A DNA stretch of 64,000 nucleotides from Hymenolepis diminuta (taxonomy: Eukaryota > Platyhelminthes > Cestoda > Cyclophyllidea > Hymenolepididae), in NCBI GenBank assembly GCA_900708905.1, contig CAADRB010000002.1, forward strand, positions 5,527,390 through 5,591,389, read 5' to 3'. This document shows positions 50,101-62,270 of the stretch, piece after piece. How positions within the stretch are numbered: the stretch's first letter is position 1; the number at the start of each line of letters is the position of its first letter. Under the pieces are notes generated by a model that was not told where the DNA came from, searched no databases, and was given only the letters and a program-made list of their open reading frames with translations. Made by a program: the position numbers and the translations under genes.

Positions 50101-53100
50101 GCTACCGCCCAATCCACCTCTTCTGAACCTCTCAAACTCAACCCTACCTTCGCTCATCGAATTGCTGAAGTTGTACGAAATTATGCTAAACTTAGTAAGC
50201 TCATTATTGAATACAGAGTATCTGTTCATAGAATACTGAACATAGTGCTGAAATTTTACTCTGAACATCGAAAGATAAAATGCAAAGACTCAATGAATAT
50301 CTTATTAATATAAGGTTTTTAAGAAGGACCTCTGTTAGATGAATAGACTTTTCATGTCATTTCTTATAGTGGTCTATTGGAAGTTAGATAACTTCAAACT
50401 GAAACTGATGAATTCAGAATCTGTAGAAAATTAGTTCTGAACACTTAGTGAAACATTTTCAAAATGCGGAGTCAAGTATAGTTAAAGTTAAGGGTCTGTG
50501 ATAATCAAATCAACTTTCCAGATCATCGCATTTAGGCCTACTGTAAGTCGAGATATTCTCAAATAACAGTTCATGGTTTCATAGTTGAAATCATTTTATT
50601 TCTGCTAGTGTCGTGGTCAATAGAAAAATCTGCTCGAAGTAGTTAGTCAACCATTCAAATCAATAAATCGATCAATAGTTTTTACTCTAGAAGTAGGGGG
50701 GAAAATCCGGAAATGTGAACATTAGAATATCACAACATGAAGCTGTGGACTCTACCCTAGAAGTTAGGAGCGAGCAATCTGAATTCAATGGTCAAGTTGT
50801 GTAAAATTCCTTTAACGTCTATTATCCTATTTCACTAACCCATATTCCCGTGTTCCAGTTAGAAGGTAAAATTGTAACTTTTGTCCTCTCGTGGGTAATA
50901 ATAAATCTCGGATTATTGTCAATGGGTTCATGATTTGGAGAAAACTAGATAATAGGACACAATCGGTATGTAAACGAACTGACGTAATGGACAATAGTCT
51001 CATTGATATATGTTAGTATCAACACTGTCCACCATAATGGAAAAAATAGTACCAGTTTAAATTACGGAAAAGCATTTGAACACAAAGAATAACGAGATAG
51101 TCCAATAAGAGATCAAACGGAGTTGAGGGTTAAAGTGGAGTTGGTAGTAAAATCCGGGTTTAGAGAGACTTGTTTTATTTGAATTCTGGAATTTCCCTTT
51201 GTTCCAAAATTCAATTTTTATGAATTGGACCATGGATTAGTTCATATCCCCAATATTTCCGAATTCATTGACTATTTGATGCAAACTCAATTCATTTGTA
51301 TCTTCTTTCAGCCAAGAGTAAGTAAATATTAAATGTTTCTGAGCAGGGAGAGATATGTTGCTGGCTTTTGCCAAAGTAATATTCAACTCAAATAGCATAG
51401 GATGTTTACCTGAAGGAAATAACCGAGTATAAAAAAGCAAAATTTCTAACATGCTTTGACTTCCGAAATAATACAAACGGAAAACAAAACAAAATAATTA
51501 AGACCGAGGAATCAAGATTAGACCTATGAAGAACGCTGGTATCATAAAAAATGTAAGATCAGGTGGTTTAAACTATTAGAGAAGTTAATAATCTCTCGCA
51601 AACCTACAAAAGCGTCACGGGTGTTTGATAACGATAACGAAGTTATCATAAATATTGGAATTAGGATCATCTTACGACTAACATAATCGAACTTCAGAAC
51701 GCGGTTAGCACAGATCTGAGCTGAATAAATATCGAATGCTCACTGACTGCATCCCTCTGCAAATTCAGGGATCGAAATCTGTGTAATGTATTCAAACATA
51801 CAACTTTGCTTTTCAGGAGATCGATTACTTCTCGTTGACTTTACTACCGTTGAGGAGTATCTAGTTAAACTTCGGTGGATATGCCGACTTCTCTCCCAAG
51901 AGGATGTTTGTCAAAACGGGTCTCTACTCTACTTAGCCGCAGCCGTTTCTGACTTCTTTGTTCCACGAGAAGTTATGCCACAGCACAAGCTCCATGCTAG
52001 TAGTGAGGTGGAAGAGCAAGGAGCTAATGGTAGCTTCAAATGTGAACCTGATGGATCACTCACTATCCACCTTGCTCCAGTGCCGAAGGTTCTTGGATTA
52101 ATTGTTTCCAAGTGGGCCCCTAGAACAATGGTTGTCTCATTCAAGGCGAGTTTGAACTAGCAATATTGGATAATTTATTGTTTGTATAAATTATAGTAAT
52201 CTTTTATACATGGCTTAGCAAGGAATAATATGCAGATTTCTTATTTAATTCTTCCTTTAAAGGGACTCGGTGATAAATCCTAATGCTGAATTTACCTGTT
52301 AGAACTCAGATAATAGAAAGCGAGCACCCTTTTATTTAGTTACTTGGTGGGAATCGCCCGAAGTCAGATAAACCTATTGGCTCTGCATTTACTAATACTT
52401 GGTCGGTATAAACAGACCGTAGTACCTTTATGCGATATATTGAGTGCATATAGCATATATTCTCCGTTTACTTTTTGTATTTAGAGATTGTTGTAACCTG
52501 CTCTTCTCTGTAGGATACCGCAACCGACTCTTAGATTTCCTAAGATATTGCACTAGTTACAAACGCGATCTTACAACACCACAGTACAAAACAACCCAAA
52601 CCATTATATCAACACACGACGCATGTTTGCGTATCGATGGACCGATTTATATTATGCACCATTTACAACCGTAATGTAAACAAATTCGTTCGAATAAAAG
52701 GAAATTAAAAGGTGGAAAATAAATAATCTTACATATAAGAATTATTTTGGAAAAAATATTATTTTCTTATATGTAACAGAGGTTTAGTATATATTTCTAT
52801 CTATGATACCTGTTCGATGATTTGAGTTCTTATCCTTCTATAAGGCTAAATAAATATCCTCTGTTAGGTCCACTTTCTCATTACGCAATCAGAAAATCGT
52901 GGATAACACTCCTCGTTGCAATTAAAGTCTGAGACAAATTTCGATTTCAGTACACTTCAAAAATCCTGGTTCTAAGGCCTTCTCCATGATAAGCTTTCTT
53001 CTTCAGTGTCTCTTATTTAAAAATAATGATAATTTCTGCTAGATTACTTATTAATAGATAATGAATTTTAATGCTCCATTTTAAATCGTTTAATTTATTA

Positions 53101-56100
53101 TTTTCAATCCAGATAAAAGGTTTAACTATGATAATTAAGCAATGGATAGCTAAAAAGTGGAATATGGTTGTAAATTTAGCTTTGCAACGATATAGCTTTT
53201 TTTCCTTCCATATATTAATACCAGCCAGTAAGATGATCCTGTGTGTTAGGTTCTGAGGCAAAAGTTGCCCTGAAATTGGTTTTAATCCTAAAATGGAGTA
53301 AACTTATTTATACTAATTACATATCTGAGCAATTACTATCAGGTTGTAACAGAAGTTCCTTCCATTTCTTAAATTTGAATTAAAGTGAAAATTTTGTCAA
53401 AAATACATTTATTTAGTGTTCAACACAGCCACCATTTTTATTAATTACATCTTGCCATAAGCTTTCTCATTCCTTCTTCATAGAATTTAACCAGTTTGGA
53501 CTCAAAAAAAGAAACTAGCTCCTTCATTTCGACCTCTTCTCTTGAAGTAAGGCATTGTCTCATTAAATGCTTCTGTAGGCTCCTGAAAAGATGAAAATGG
53601 TTGGTGCAAGATGGGGAGAATATGGTGGATGATGCATGACTTCTTCAACTAGATTTTTGGTTGCTCTTGAAGTGTGGAGTCTGGCATTGCCATGGTGCAG
53701 GATCACTCCCTTTCGATTGATCAAAGAAGGCCCTTTTTACTGCCGTTAATTGCTTTTAAACGAGTTAGCTGCTGACACTAAACTTCAGATGTTATTGTTT
53801 GATTGTCACCCATTAGTTCATAACAAACGATTCCCTTCAAATCCCACCATACATATAAAAGAACTTTTCCGGGTGCAGTCCACTTCTTGGTTGTGGAATT
53901 GGCTTTGAACCGCGACTTAGCCGCCGTCTTTTGTGCTTAACATTGTTGTAAAGGATCCACTTCTCGTTGCTGTCAGTTATGATTCGGTCTAAAAAATGTG
54001 CCTGAAGTTCACACGCTGTTGCTTGTTAATTTCTGAAAAATCGTGTGGGGAGCGGCTTACGTGAAAGGTTTTGCTCAGTTCTCTAGTAGTGCAGGTTGGA
54101 TTTTCACCAATAGCAACTTGCAATTGCTAAGACCTGAGTTTGTTTGAGCATCCTGCCCTCGATTCGTCTCTCGTCTTTCAGGCTGAAATCATCCTTTTTG
54201 AGAGGTGAAAACCACCTTCTGTAGGCCTTTTCATTCACAACACCATTTCCATAGGTGTCTTTGAGTGCTTTTGCTGTTGAGCCTGTTACTTCTGTTACAA
54301 CCTGATAAAATAGATGACCATCTTGAGATAACTTATCTATTCTCTCCTAATTATTCCATATTGCGCTCCAAATCTTGCCCCAGCGTAAAATTTTCTAATT
54401 TTCTAAAAATATCATAATTAGATACGAACCCTCGTAAGAAGCCCTATCATTCTCGACTTAGCAAAGGAAATCGTCATGGTTGATTCACTTTCTAGAAAAT
54501 TTGAGAGAATCTGAAATTTGAGCTATAGTTAATTCAAAAGATAGCAGTCATTAAAGATCGAAGTTAAAGAAGAAATGGAACTCATATTCAGAGTTTCATT
54601 ATGGACCGGTCATAGATTAAGCAAACAATTTTATTTGTAGAATAATACGTCAATGACTTCAAGGACAACCCTAATTTCTTAACTAATAGTTTAGTGTTTA
54701 TACACGTTTGTGTATTCGTTTAATCGTTTCCAATTATTCATATAATAATATAAAGATCGGTAATCAGACGCTTTTGTCATGATATAATAACATTACATAG
54801 GGAAGTTATCGATTTTTCATCAGTTTAGAAAAAAATAGGGTGTTTTAACTAATCCACCACTAGTCATTCCCCTCTTAATTGTTGCCCTCATTATTAGTGT
54901 CCACGACAATGCAAAAGTCTCCCTGTAATCATACAATAGTGTGTGAACACAGTGAACAATCAGCAAGGTTCCTAAGGTATGAAGCAAGGATATACTAATG
55001 TTTCTAATGCATTCCATGGTCTTTTAAAGACCATGATTTACCCTGTTATGTACTGGTGTTCAAATGTCACAATTTGACTCTCAGGTTCATGGGTATGATT
55101 ATGTTCACGATAATCACATCTTGATAGGCTGATTGGTTGATCACGCCACCTAGATTTATTTACGTCTTCTTACAGCTATGAGCAGGTAGATAAAGCTAGC
55201 ATTGGAGTTTAAACATAACGGAGCTCAGCATTTCAACATTCATAATGATTTCTAGCAGGCATGAGCGCGTGTGATAACTATTGCGGCTTCTTAGGTTTAC
55301 TCAGTCAATGCATATAAAATCGTACCAGCGTTCGCTGCTGTTAACACTCAATCACTGAAAACTGACTGATGAATTCCTAATTTCAACAATATTTTATGTG
55401 ACTCTGGAGGTAAATAAAAAGAGTTGTTTATTGGCACACAGAATCATTCCGAAAATATGTTGGTTGTATAAATCATTCTATTACCTAAACATAATACTTG
55501 GCATCATGAAATCTCCCCGATGAGAGATTTGATTTATGTCGCCTTCTATATTAGGCCATTCCGCTCACTGGGTGTGCACTGATGGAAATGGTACCCGTAA
55601 CCCCTGACATGGCAGGCGTGCTCGGTGATCAATGCGTCATCGATGCACACCTAAAAGCTTAAATGAAATTTTCGGTAAATAAACTTGTGGATCTATTCAT
55701 TTGTGGTTCAAGTGACTAGTTGAATTCATGATGGTAGAATGGTGTACGTATGCGTTTGGGACTCAAAAAAGATTTTATGTAAGATATGCTCACCAAACGT
55801 TTGGTGTTTTCGATTTTTGGTTAGTGCTGATAACACTGTGTGCCATCAAGTTAGGTAATATGGGTTTGAGACTCACATCGACATACATCTACTGCTGATT
55901 AGAATAGCCAGTTTTTTAACTTGTTACCGCGCAATAAAAAACTGAATAAAGTTTTAATCGAAGGTGAGCATTTAATTGGTGGGGACAGCAAACAAGTTCA
56001 ATAAAAGAAAGGGTCTAGAAGAAAACGGTAATGAGGTCAGGACATCATGAGTCTTCCGTAATTTAAATTTCCATATTCTCCTAAGGGAATAAATTCACTT

Positions 56101-56556
56101 TATAATGTTCACGATATTCAGAACTTGTTGGCCGGTTGATTTTGTTCTGTATTTGTCAGCCACCCTGATTTATTCATATCTTGCTATAACCAAGAGTAGG
56201 TAGATGAAACTAACAAAGTTTCTTTTAACACAGCATAGTTTAATAATAAACACTCTCTTGTTCTGCCTTTTATATTCCAGCTGGAAACAGATCCAGAAGT
56301 TGTCCTGGAACGAGCAAAGTCCGCAATGAAACGTTACGGGACTCACGCGGTTATCGCAAATCTCCTACATACTCGGAAACATGAGGCTTGGATCATTCAC
56401 AATCTTGGTGAAATTGGCGGGAAAGACCTCCAGCATATTACATTAACTTCATCTCAGTCTGCATACCAGTCTTCGAATCCAGCAACAGATATTGAAGAAG
56501 TACTCATTCAGAGGATTTCTGATCTTCATTCCTACTTCTTGGAACAAAGGAAATAA
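47116..56556 (+). CDS. PPCS: Phosphopantothenate-cysteine ligase (PPCS), complete 4-exon gene
   Basis: Second enzyme of coenzyme A synthesis: joins 4'-phosphopantothenate and cysteine using a nucleoside triphosphate, in the cytosol. Exons 47116-47309, 49941-50194, 51817-52145 and 56281-56556 join in phase to 350 residues (human about 311). Diagnostic blocks: [12 protein letters not shown] (nucleotide-binding Gly-rich loop), [18 protein letters not shown] across the first junction, [24 protein letters not shown] (core active-site block), [19 protein letters not shown], then VVSFK joined to [12 protein letters not shown] and [11 protein letters not shown]. An insert of roughly 15 residues follows MPQHKL relative to human. 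All splice sites are GT-AG except the third intron, whose donor is AAG|GCGAGT, a GC-AG intron of 4135 bp. The nearest AATAAA I found after the stop is about 540 bp away (57094). Domains and order leave little doubt. Confidence 0.95.
51160..51345 (+). repeat. Dispersed repeat family B, partial copy (B5)
   Basis: 'GTTCCAAAATTCAATTTTTA' at about 51200 matches 'GTTCCAAAATTCAAATTTCA' in B8. It is followed by a 'CCGAATTCATTGAC' block and 'CAGCCAAGAGTAAGTAAAT', as in B1. It lies in PPCS intron 2. Confidence 0.5.
53339..54305 (-). mobile_element. Inactive mariner element (967 bp) with perfect 18-bp terminal inverted repeats
   Basis: The termini are TCAGGTTGTAACAGAAGT on both ends in inverted orientation, identical over 18 bases, and each end is flanked by TA, the mariner target-site duplication. 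The minus strand encodes a broken mariner-family transposase. Order: a helix-turn-helix part near 54290-54150 ([15 protein letters not shown]), then an interrupted stretch, [17 protein letters not shown] (from about 53970), [16 protein letters not shown] (53680-53710) and YSPHLAP (53600-53625). Known family residues at the three catalytic Asp positions are Asn (53966-53968), Gly (53689-53691) and His (53611-53613). The spacing between the last two is 25 residues instead of 34, so a segment is deleted. Frameshifts and stops abound, and full mariners are about 1.3 kb. It lies in PPCS intron 3, antisense. Confidence 0.92.
55010..55215 (+). repeat. Dispersed repeat family B with hairpin head (B6)
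   Basis: Starts with a near-perfect palindrome (CATGGTCTTTTAAAGACCATG, arms of 10, one-base centre), followed by 'GTTCAAATGTCACAATTTG', 'GATAGGCTGATTGGTTGATC', 'CACGCCACCTAG' and 'GAGCAGGTAGATAAAGC'. The later blocks match B1 and B7. Confidence 0.6.
55555..55655 (-). repeat. tRNA-like SINE family A (A10)
   Basis: 'GGCCATTCCGCTCACTGGGT', 'GTGCACTGATGGAAATGG', 'ACCCGTAACCCCTGACATGG', 'CAGGCGTGCTCGGTGATCAA', 'TGCGTCATC' is the clearest version of the reversed tRNA-like half. It lies in PPCS intron 3. Confidence 0.7.
56050..56218 (+). repeat. Dispersed repeat family B, partial copy (B7)
   Basis: 'GTTCACGATATTCAGAACTT', 'GTTGGCCGGTTGATTTTG', 'GTCAGCCACCCTGATTTATT', 'CTATAACCAAGAGTAGGTAG' match B6 block by block. 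It ends about 60 bp before the acceptor of the last PPCS exon. Confidence 0.6.
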
Positions 56557-59500
56557 TTCCAATGATTTTATATGTGTGATTGCATTTATGATTGGAACAT
56601 TTTTCGTGGTTGTTACTTAGCTTTAGTAAACGTATTTCGACCCTAAAAATGTTCCCATTTGTACCTTCATCTTTACTTAAAATGATCGACAAGGGACGAT
56701 ACCTTTACTAATAATTATTAATTAATGTCTGTCCACAGACTTAATTCTTCTTTATTCAAAATGTGAAAGCTCTTTTCAGCCTTTTTATTATCTTTATGCA
56801 CTTAGTGTGTACTGGAATTAAATTGGTTTGAAAGTACATGATCATAATTGATTAAAGTTGGACATTAAATATTTTACATTTTGAGATAAATTATCAAAAT
56901 AATTGAAAAATATTAATAATTAATTATCTGCCTCACAAACAGACTTATATTTAGTATGTACATACGCAAGATTTATTTAAATTATAGATTCATATAGATC
57001 ACATTGATTGATCTCGAAAAAGGATCTAATAGTGAAACTATAGCCCACTGCGTATTTGTAGTCTTTTCGCCTTTCCGTCCAGAATTCAATCCAAATAAAA
57101 ATTTTTTATGGAACATCTTGTAGATAAGGCAAGGTGGAATGATATGGCATGTGGGCTAACAAACATCATTTAGCCACAATACCTGATTCCGTCTAAAACA
57201 GCATGGAATAGTGGTTGAGTATAACTCAGGTCGTAGTTTTTTCCATTGTTCACTCTGTGCTCATGTTGGTTCACGTATTGACAATGCTTTCGTACTTGTT
57301 GGTGTGGTTTCACCTCGTCTACTTCCTCTAACACTTCGTTTTAACGAGCGCTAACATTATCCAATTAAGTAAAGGAGAAAGAATATTGTAAAGATAATTT
57401 TAGTAGCCTCAGAGTTCAGCTTTATTCCTAATAAATTTGAGACGATTGTAGCTAATTACATTCACATGCAGTTGTACAAATATCCTGCTTGCGCGGTTTT
57501 TCAGGTAATTTATACTGAAAATACTTTGATGCTACCTTGGTGTGGAAATTTGTAGACACGTGGGATTTCCGAGGGAAATTTATTTAACTTTGGTAACCTC
57601 CTTTATTGACGAACTTGCAGATAGAGATCTAGGATTTGGTTTATAGGAGTTTAAGTCACTTGATATCGAAACAGCCACTATCTATTGGCTTATCTGCTAA
57701 TTATGACTGGATATCATTGTTTCCATTTTCCACTCATTTTTTACGCTCAGATTAATTACCTAACATTATTTATAATAATAAAATGGGTAATTCGATAAAT
57801 ACTTCATGTAGTATTTGTGGAATATGAGAGAGTGTCATTGTAAATATTGTAGTTATTTCGTATCAACTAGATGGGAATCATTATGAACACGAACGCGTAT
57901 TATATAGCAGTAACGTATGGACCAAATTCTTGCATCAGCGATCTTACCCATTTTTCAGTATTTATCAAGCAAGTACTGGCGATACGGCCTACTTCATAAG
58001 CGAGATTAGTGATTCTTCTCACTCCTGAATCGTGAATGTTAACCATCTTGCAATTGACGTCTACGGATTATAACTCACTTGCATGATATTCTTTTAGTTC
58101 TCGTTCACATCATTCAGAAAATGTTTTTTATTCTCAATGACGTTTCTATTTCCTTTTAAAAAAGTATTATTAATAAGCCAATATTTAATAAACCCTCTTC
58201 GAAGGTATATGCACATTCTGCCGAATTTAAATACTTCAAATTAAAATAATTTTGTAACCTTTTTAATAAATTAAAATACAGCCCTTGCATGAAGAAAACG
58301 TACTTCTGAATTTAGAAAATTGAACGAATTTTGAAATCTTAAATTAAAATCACCTTTACTACTCGGAGGATCAGAATTTAAGATCCATGAAAGATAAAAT
58401 GAACAGTAAACAATGCGAATGCTTTAACTAACAAAAGTTTTTCTGGAAGGGAATTTTAAATTAGACAAATAAAATCAGGTTTAGCTGTGCTGTAGTTGTT
58501 ATAATCTAAGAAATTCGACAGTGAAAAACATCAGACATACAATTTCCCCAATCTTTTCAAGGCGATGACTAAGTCATGCAGTTCATTCACCTTAACCTGA
58601 TTACGTTACATTTTGAAATAAGCCAGAGCAAATCAAGCATACATCATTCCAGCGATCAGAACAAAATAAAGAATAAAGCTTATACTTATTCATTTTGTAA
58701 GATACATCCGCTTCTGATCAAACACGTTCAATGAGCTTTTAGTCAGCAATATAAGAACTAATTAATAAAATAAAATAAATAAAAACTATCCTGAAACTTC
58801 AGTACCGCGGAATTTATCTAATCTGCTATCTGAACTAGCAGCTTCACATTTTAAAAATGAAAATAACCCGTGATATCCGCTTTCACGATAAATGATAACG
58901 GATTAGCAACGAAATTTGAAAGCGCAGCTATTGAATTCCCGAATATTTAACTTCTTACTGTTCTACTTTTGACTCCTTCCTAATATCTACCCACTTTCAA
59001 CTTAATACCTTAGAGAGAGGCGTCTCTTTTGTTCTCTCTTAATACAAGTATTCAAGTCACGACACTTGTCGTCCATGTCGCTTTTGCGACTTCTATTTGC
59101 TTTTGTTGAAGTTCGTAGAAGTTACAAGGGTGATAGTTTTGGTAGCTATCTCTATTCCACTTCGGTTTGTTCCTAAACTGTGGTTGCTTCTCCCAATGTA
59201 CGTTTAACGGACTGGAAAGAGACACAAAAGATCTAAGAGATGTGAGGACTCCAATCTGAGGACTTTCTGTCTAAGATTGGTATTCAACCCTTGCATTGAG
59301 ACTCTTCGTTGCTAAATCGACTTCATTTGAGCTATGAGTATTTATGCTTCAATGATGAAGAGTCCTTGGTCGAATTGGCTCGTTGTCGATCTTTGGTAGT
59401 TTAACACGGATGCTGTTTGGCAATTTACATACTATATATCCAAGTTTTTTAGTCTCGTAATTTAAACAACTCTTACTCATGGAATGAATAATTAATTGTG

Positions 59501-62270
59501 GAGAATGGCTGAAGCATTTCGAAATTACTTAAAGGCATTAAGAGAAAAACTAGCCCGATTATTTTAGAGTGCTCTTTTTCTATACTTCTTCATAACCAGT
59601 GACACATTGCGTGGAAGTTCGGAAAAATTCGTTTTCATAGAAATTATTAAATTATTTAATTTGAAACACGTGGCGAAACTGAAAACTCCGTGTAACTGTG
59701 GTCTTATGTAGTGTAATAGAAAAGAGACAGAAAATCAGCTTAGCCTTAATCATTTTTTGTTGCGGTGTGACGCTCATCAAATAGAGAATTCGGCGAATAA
59801 TCATTATCAAGAGGGAGAAGAAGGTATTTAGACCACATATTTAATAGTTAGCCAAAAATAAGGACTTGGTGTTAGCGAAGGTTGAAAATGACTATCTGTT
59901 GTCGACTTGCCATCTCTTTCACGTCTCTTACTCTCTCTTTTTCTCTCTCGTCAATCAAATATGAGTTTTTTAAAAATTTTCTAGAGGCCATTGTCTACTT
60001 GCTAGGAATAAGAATTATTCTAAGAGTGAATAACAGGATAATAAAGACCTACATATTCTTACTACTATTGCTCTGGGTTCCCCAGAGTTAAATTTACTGT
60101 CTAGATGTCCTCTAATCGTGTAAAATACATATAAGTCATCATGACTGCATGTGTGCTAGTGTGAGTAATGACCTCAGTAAATCCCTATTTAAGACCTCAT
60201 TAGGCCTATGGACGATACCGGAATATGATCGTTGTGGGAAATTAATTGCTAGATCTGCTTGTCGTAAATCGTACTCTCGTCTCAATGGGATACTATTTGT
60301 AAAGACTTCTGGTGATATATAATTAAGCAAACAAACTTCAATTAAGAAAGTTAGAGTGAACTCACACGAGACCAGTGCTACGTAAAAACATATCTACCAT
60401 CACCTAACTAAATTTATTCATGAGCTCTGGATGTCGAGAGTATGACCTCACTGGGAGATTTTAAGGCTCATAATAGTGAACTGCGACTGTTAAGTGGAAG
60501 TAGACCGCATAATGAAATCAAAGATTGAAGGGACCTTATTGATGCTTTGAATTAATTCTCAGCTCCCTTCCTTCAACTGTTCCATAATTATATTACTGAT
60601 CCTGGTTTTTAAAAATTCTATTTTTTATTGCCATGAAAGGGGTCACTTTTTTCTCTAATGTAATGTTAAATGATAGTGGTAGTTTAACAGGCGTTTAAAC
60701 ATAATTTTTTCCGCAATAGTGACCCAATAGTGATATGATCCCGGGGAGGGGGAAATATAATATGGGGGAGAAGTTTTGTTAGCCTTATCAATAAAGGTAT
60801 GTGCGTGGTAGAAAATCCCTTGTCATCTTTTTACGTGAACATGAAATCCCAATTAAAAGTTATTCATTTCCAAATAACTTGAAGAGAAGGCTGCAACTTA
60901 TATAAATTATCTTTTGTGAAGAAATAACGTTCCTCCACACATAATCTTAAAAACGTTCGAGGTAAAAAGAAGCACGGTTTCTGCTCTTTTAGTGCCTAAA
61001 ATCTCCCTACTCAATATTGACAAGTGTCTTGTTTGTCTATCTAATCAGTTGCAATATATAACATATAACACCATGTGAAACAGTAAAAAGCGCTCTCTGA
61101 GGTCTTCTGAGTCCTCGTACATTGAAGCAAATACGTTACATTTCTGAAGTCTTCGCCACCAGGAAAACTGTATTTTGATTTAGATATTTTTAAATGTAAA
61201 GTACCCCACTGGCTCTTATACATTTTAGTTAATACCATGGCCCAAATGCTTCTCGCCTCTCCCTTTAACAAATGCGATTTCGGGCTAAATTCCTATCTTT
61301 AATATGAGCTCTAATCGATTACTCCAAAGCAAATCCTACCCTCGTATCAATGCACTGCTGCGATGATAACTAACAGATTATGCTAAACGTAGTTCAGTTA
61401 ATCAACTTAGCAAATTAATAGAGGGTATCAGACCTCTGAACTCGGATTCGACCAGCCAGCATACGAATACGAAATCGTTATTGTTTTCACACATTTACAT
61501 GCGTGACAACGATATAAGTAATAATACAATTATTGGTATCGAGGGGAATCGTTAGAACATGAAACAACTTGCTTCGCTTGGTTTTCAAACTAGCTTTGTA
61601 TTACAGCAACCACACACAACCATGGAAGTTAATGTCGGGTTAAAATCAATGATCTCAGCTATGAATCCGTCCTCAGTACCCTATCTCACTTACAAGCCTA
61701 CTGCGAAATTTAGCTTCACGCTTCATACGTTTAACAGAAATCTGTGTTAACGCCGCAACATTTCTGCTCTTATACTTCCTCATTTCAAGGATTTGATCCT
61801 CAATTAATGCAAACCTAATAGTGATTTTCTCTCTACAAGTATCCACCCAAAATGTCTAAGCCAATTAAATTATAAAATGCGTTGTAATTTATTGGCTACC
61901 CATATCTAAATTTTCTCCTCAATGCAGCTCTTCGCATCAGAAGCTTAAAACTTATCTAATAACTTCAGCTACTATGATGGCTAACGCCATACAACCAGCA
62001 TTCGAAAATGATGCTTCCACAGGATCCTGCACTATAATATGCCGACTTAATTTTCAATAGCAACTGAGCCACAGAAGGAAAAAAAATGTGTCGATAGTAA
62101 AAATTTATATATTTTGCTCCAATGCAAATGTATAAAGCTCATTGTGAGGGGAAGGGAGGACACGAATAACACCAACACGGTTACAAACATACGGAGTGTC
62201 CATTTCGAGGGAGGGGAAAAGAAGACGGGGTGTGCCAATACTAACATCTCTACACACATGATTCCACAAT
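56557..62270. other. Intergenic region between PPCS and the RanBP2-like gene, no gene seen
   Basis: About 5.7 kb, A+T-rich, with no recognised protein, RNA gene or repeat of family A or B, between two convergent gene ends. It should contain both 3' ends. Several short frames exist, none with family resemblance. Confidence 0.5.

Noticed and set aside
50400..50445. Hammerhead-like CTGATGA ... GAAA arrangement
   Set aside because: Flatworm retroelements can carry hammerhead ribozymes, but the bases flanking the core do not pair to form stem II, and no stems I or III were visible.
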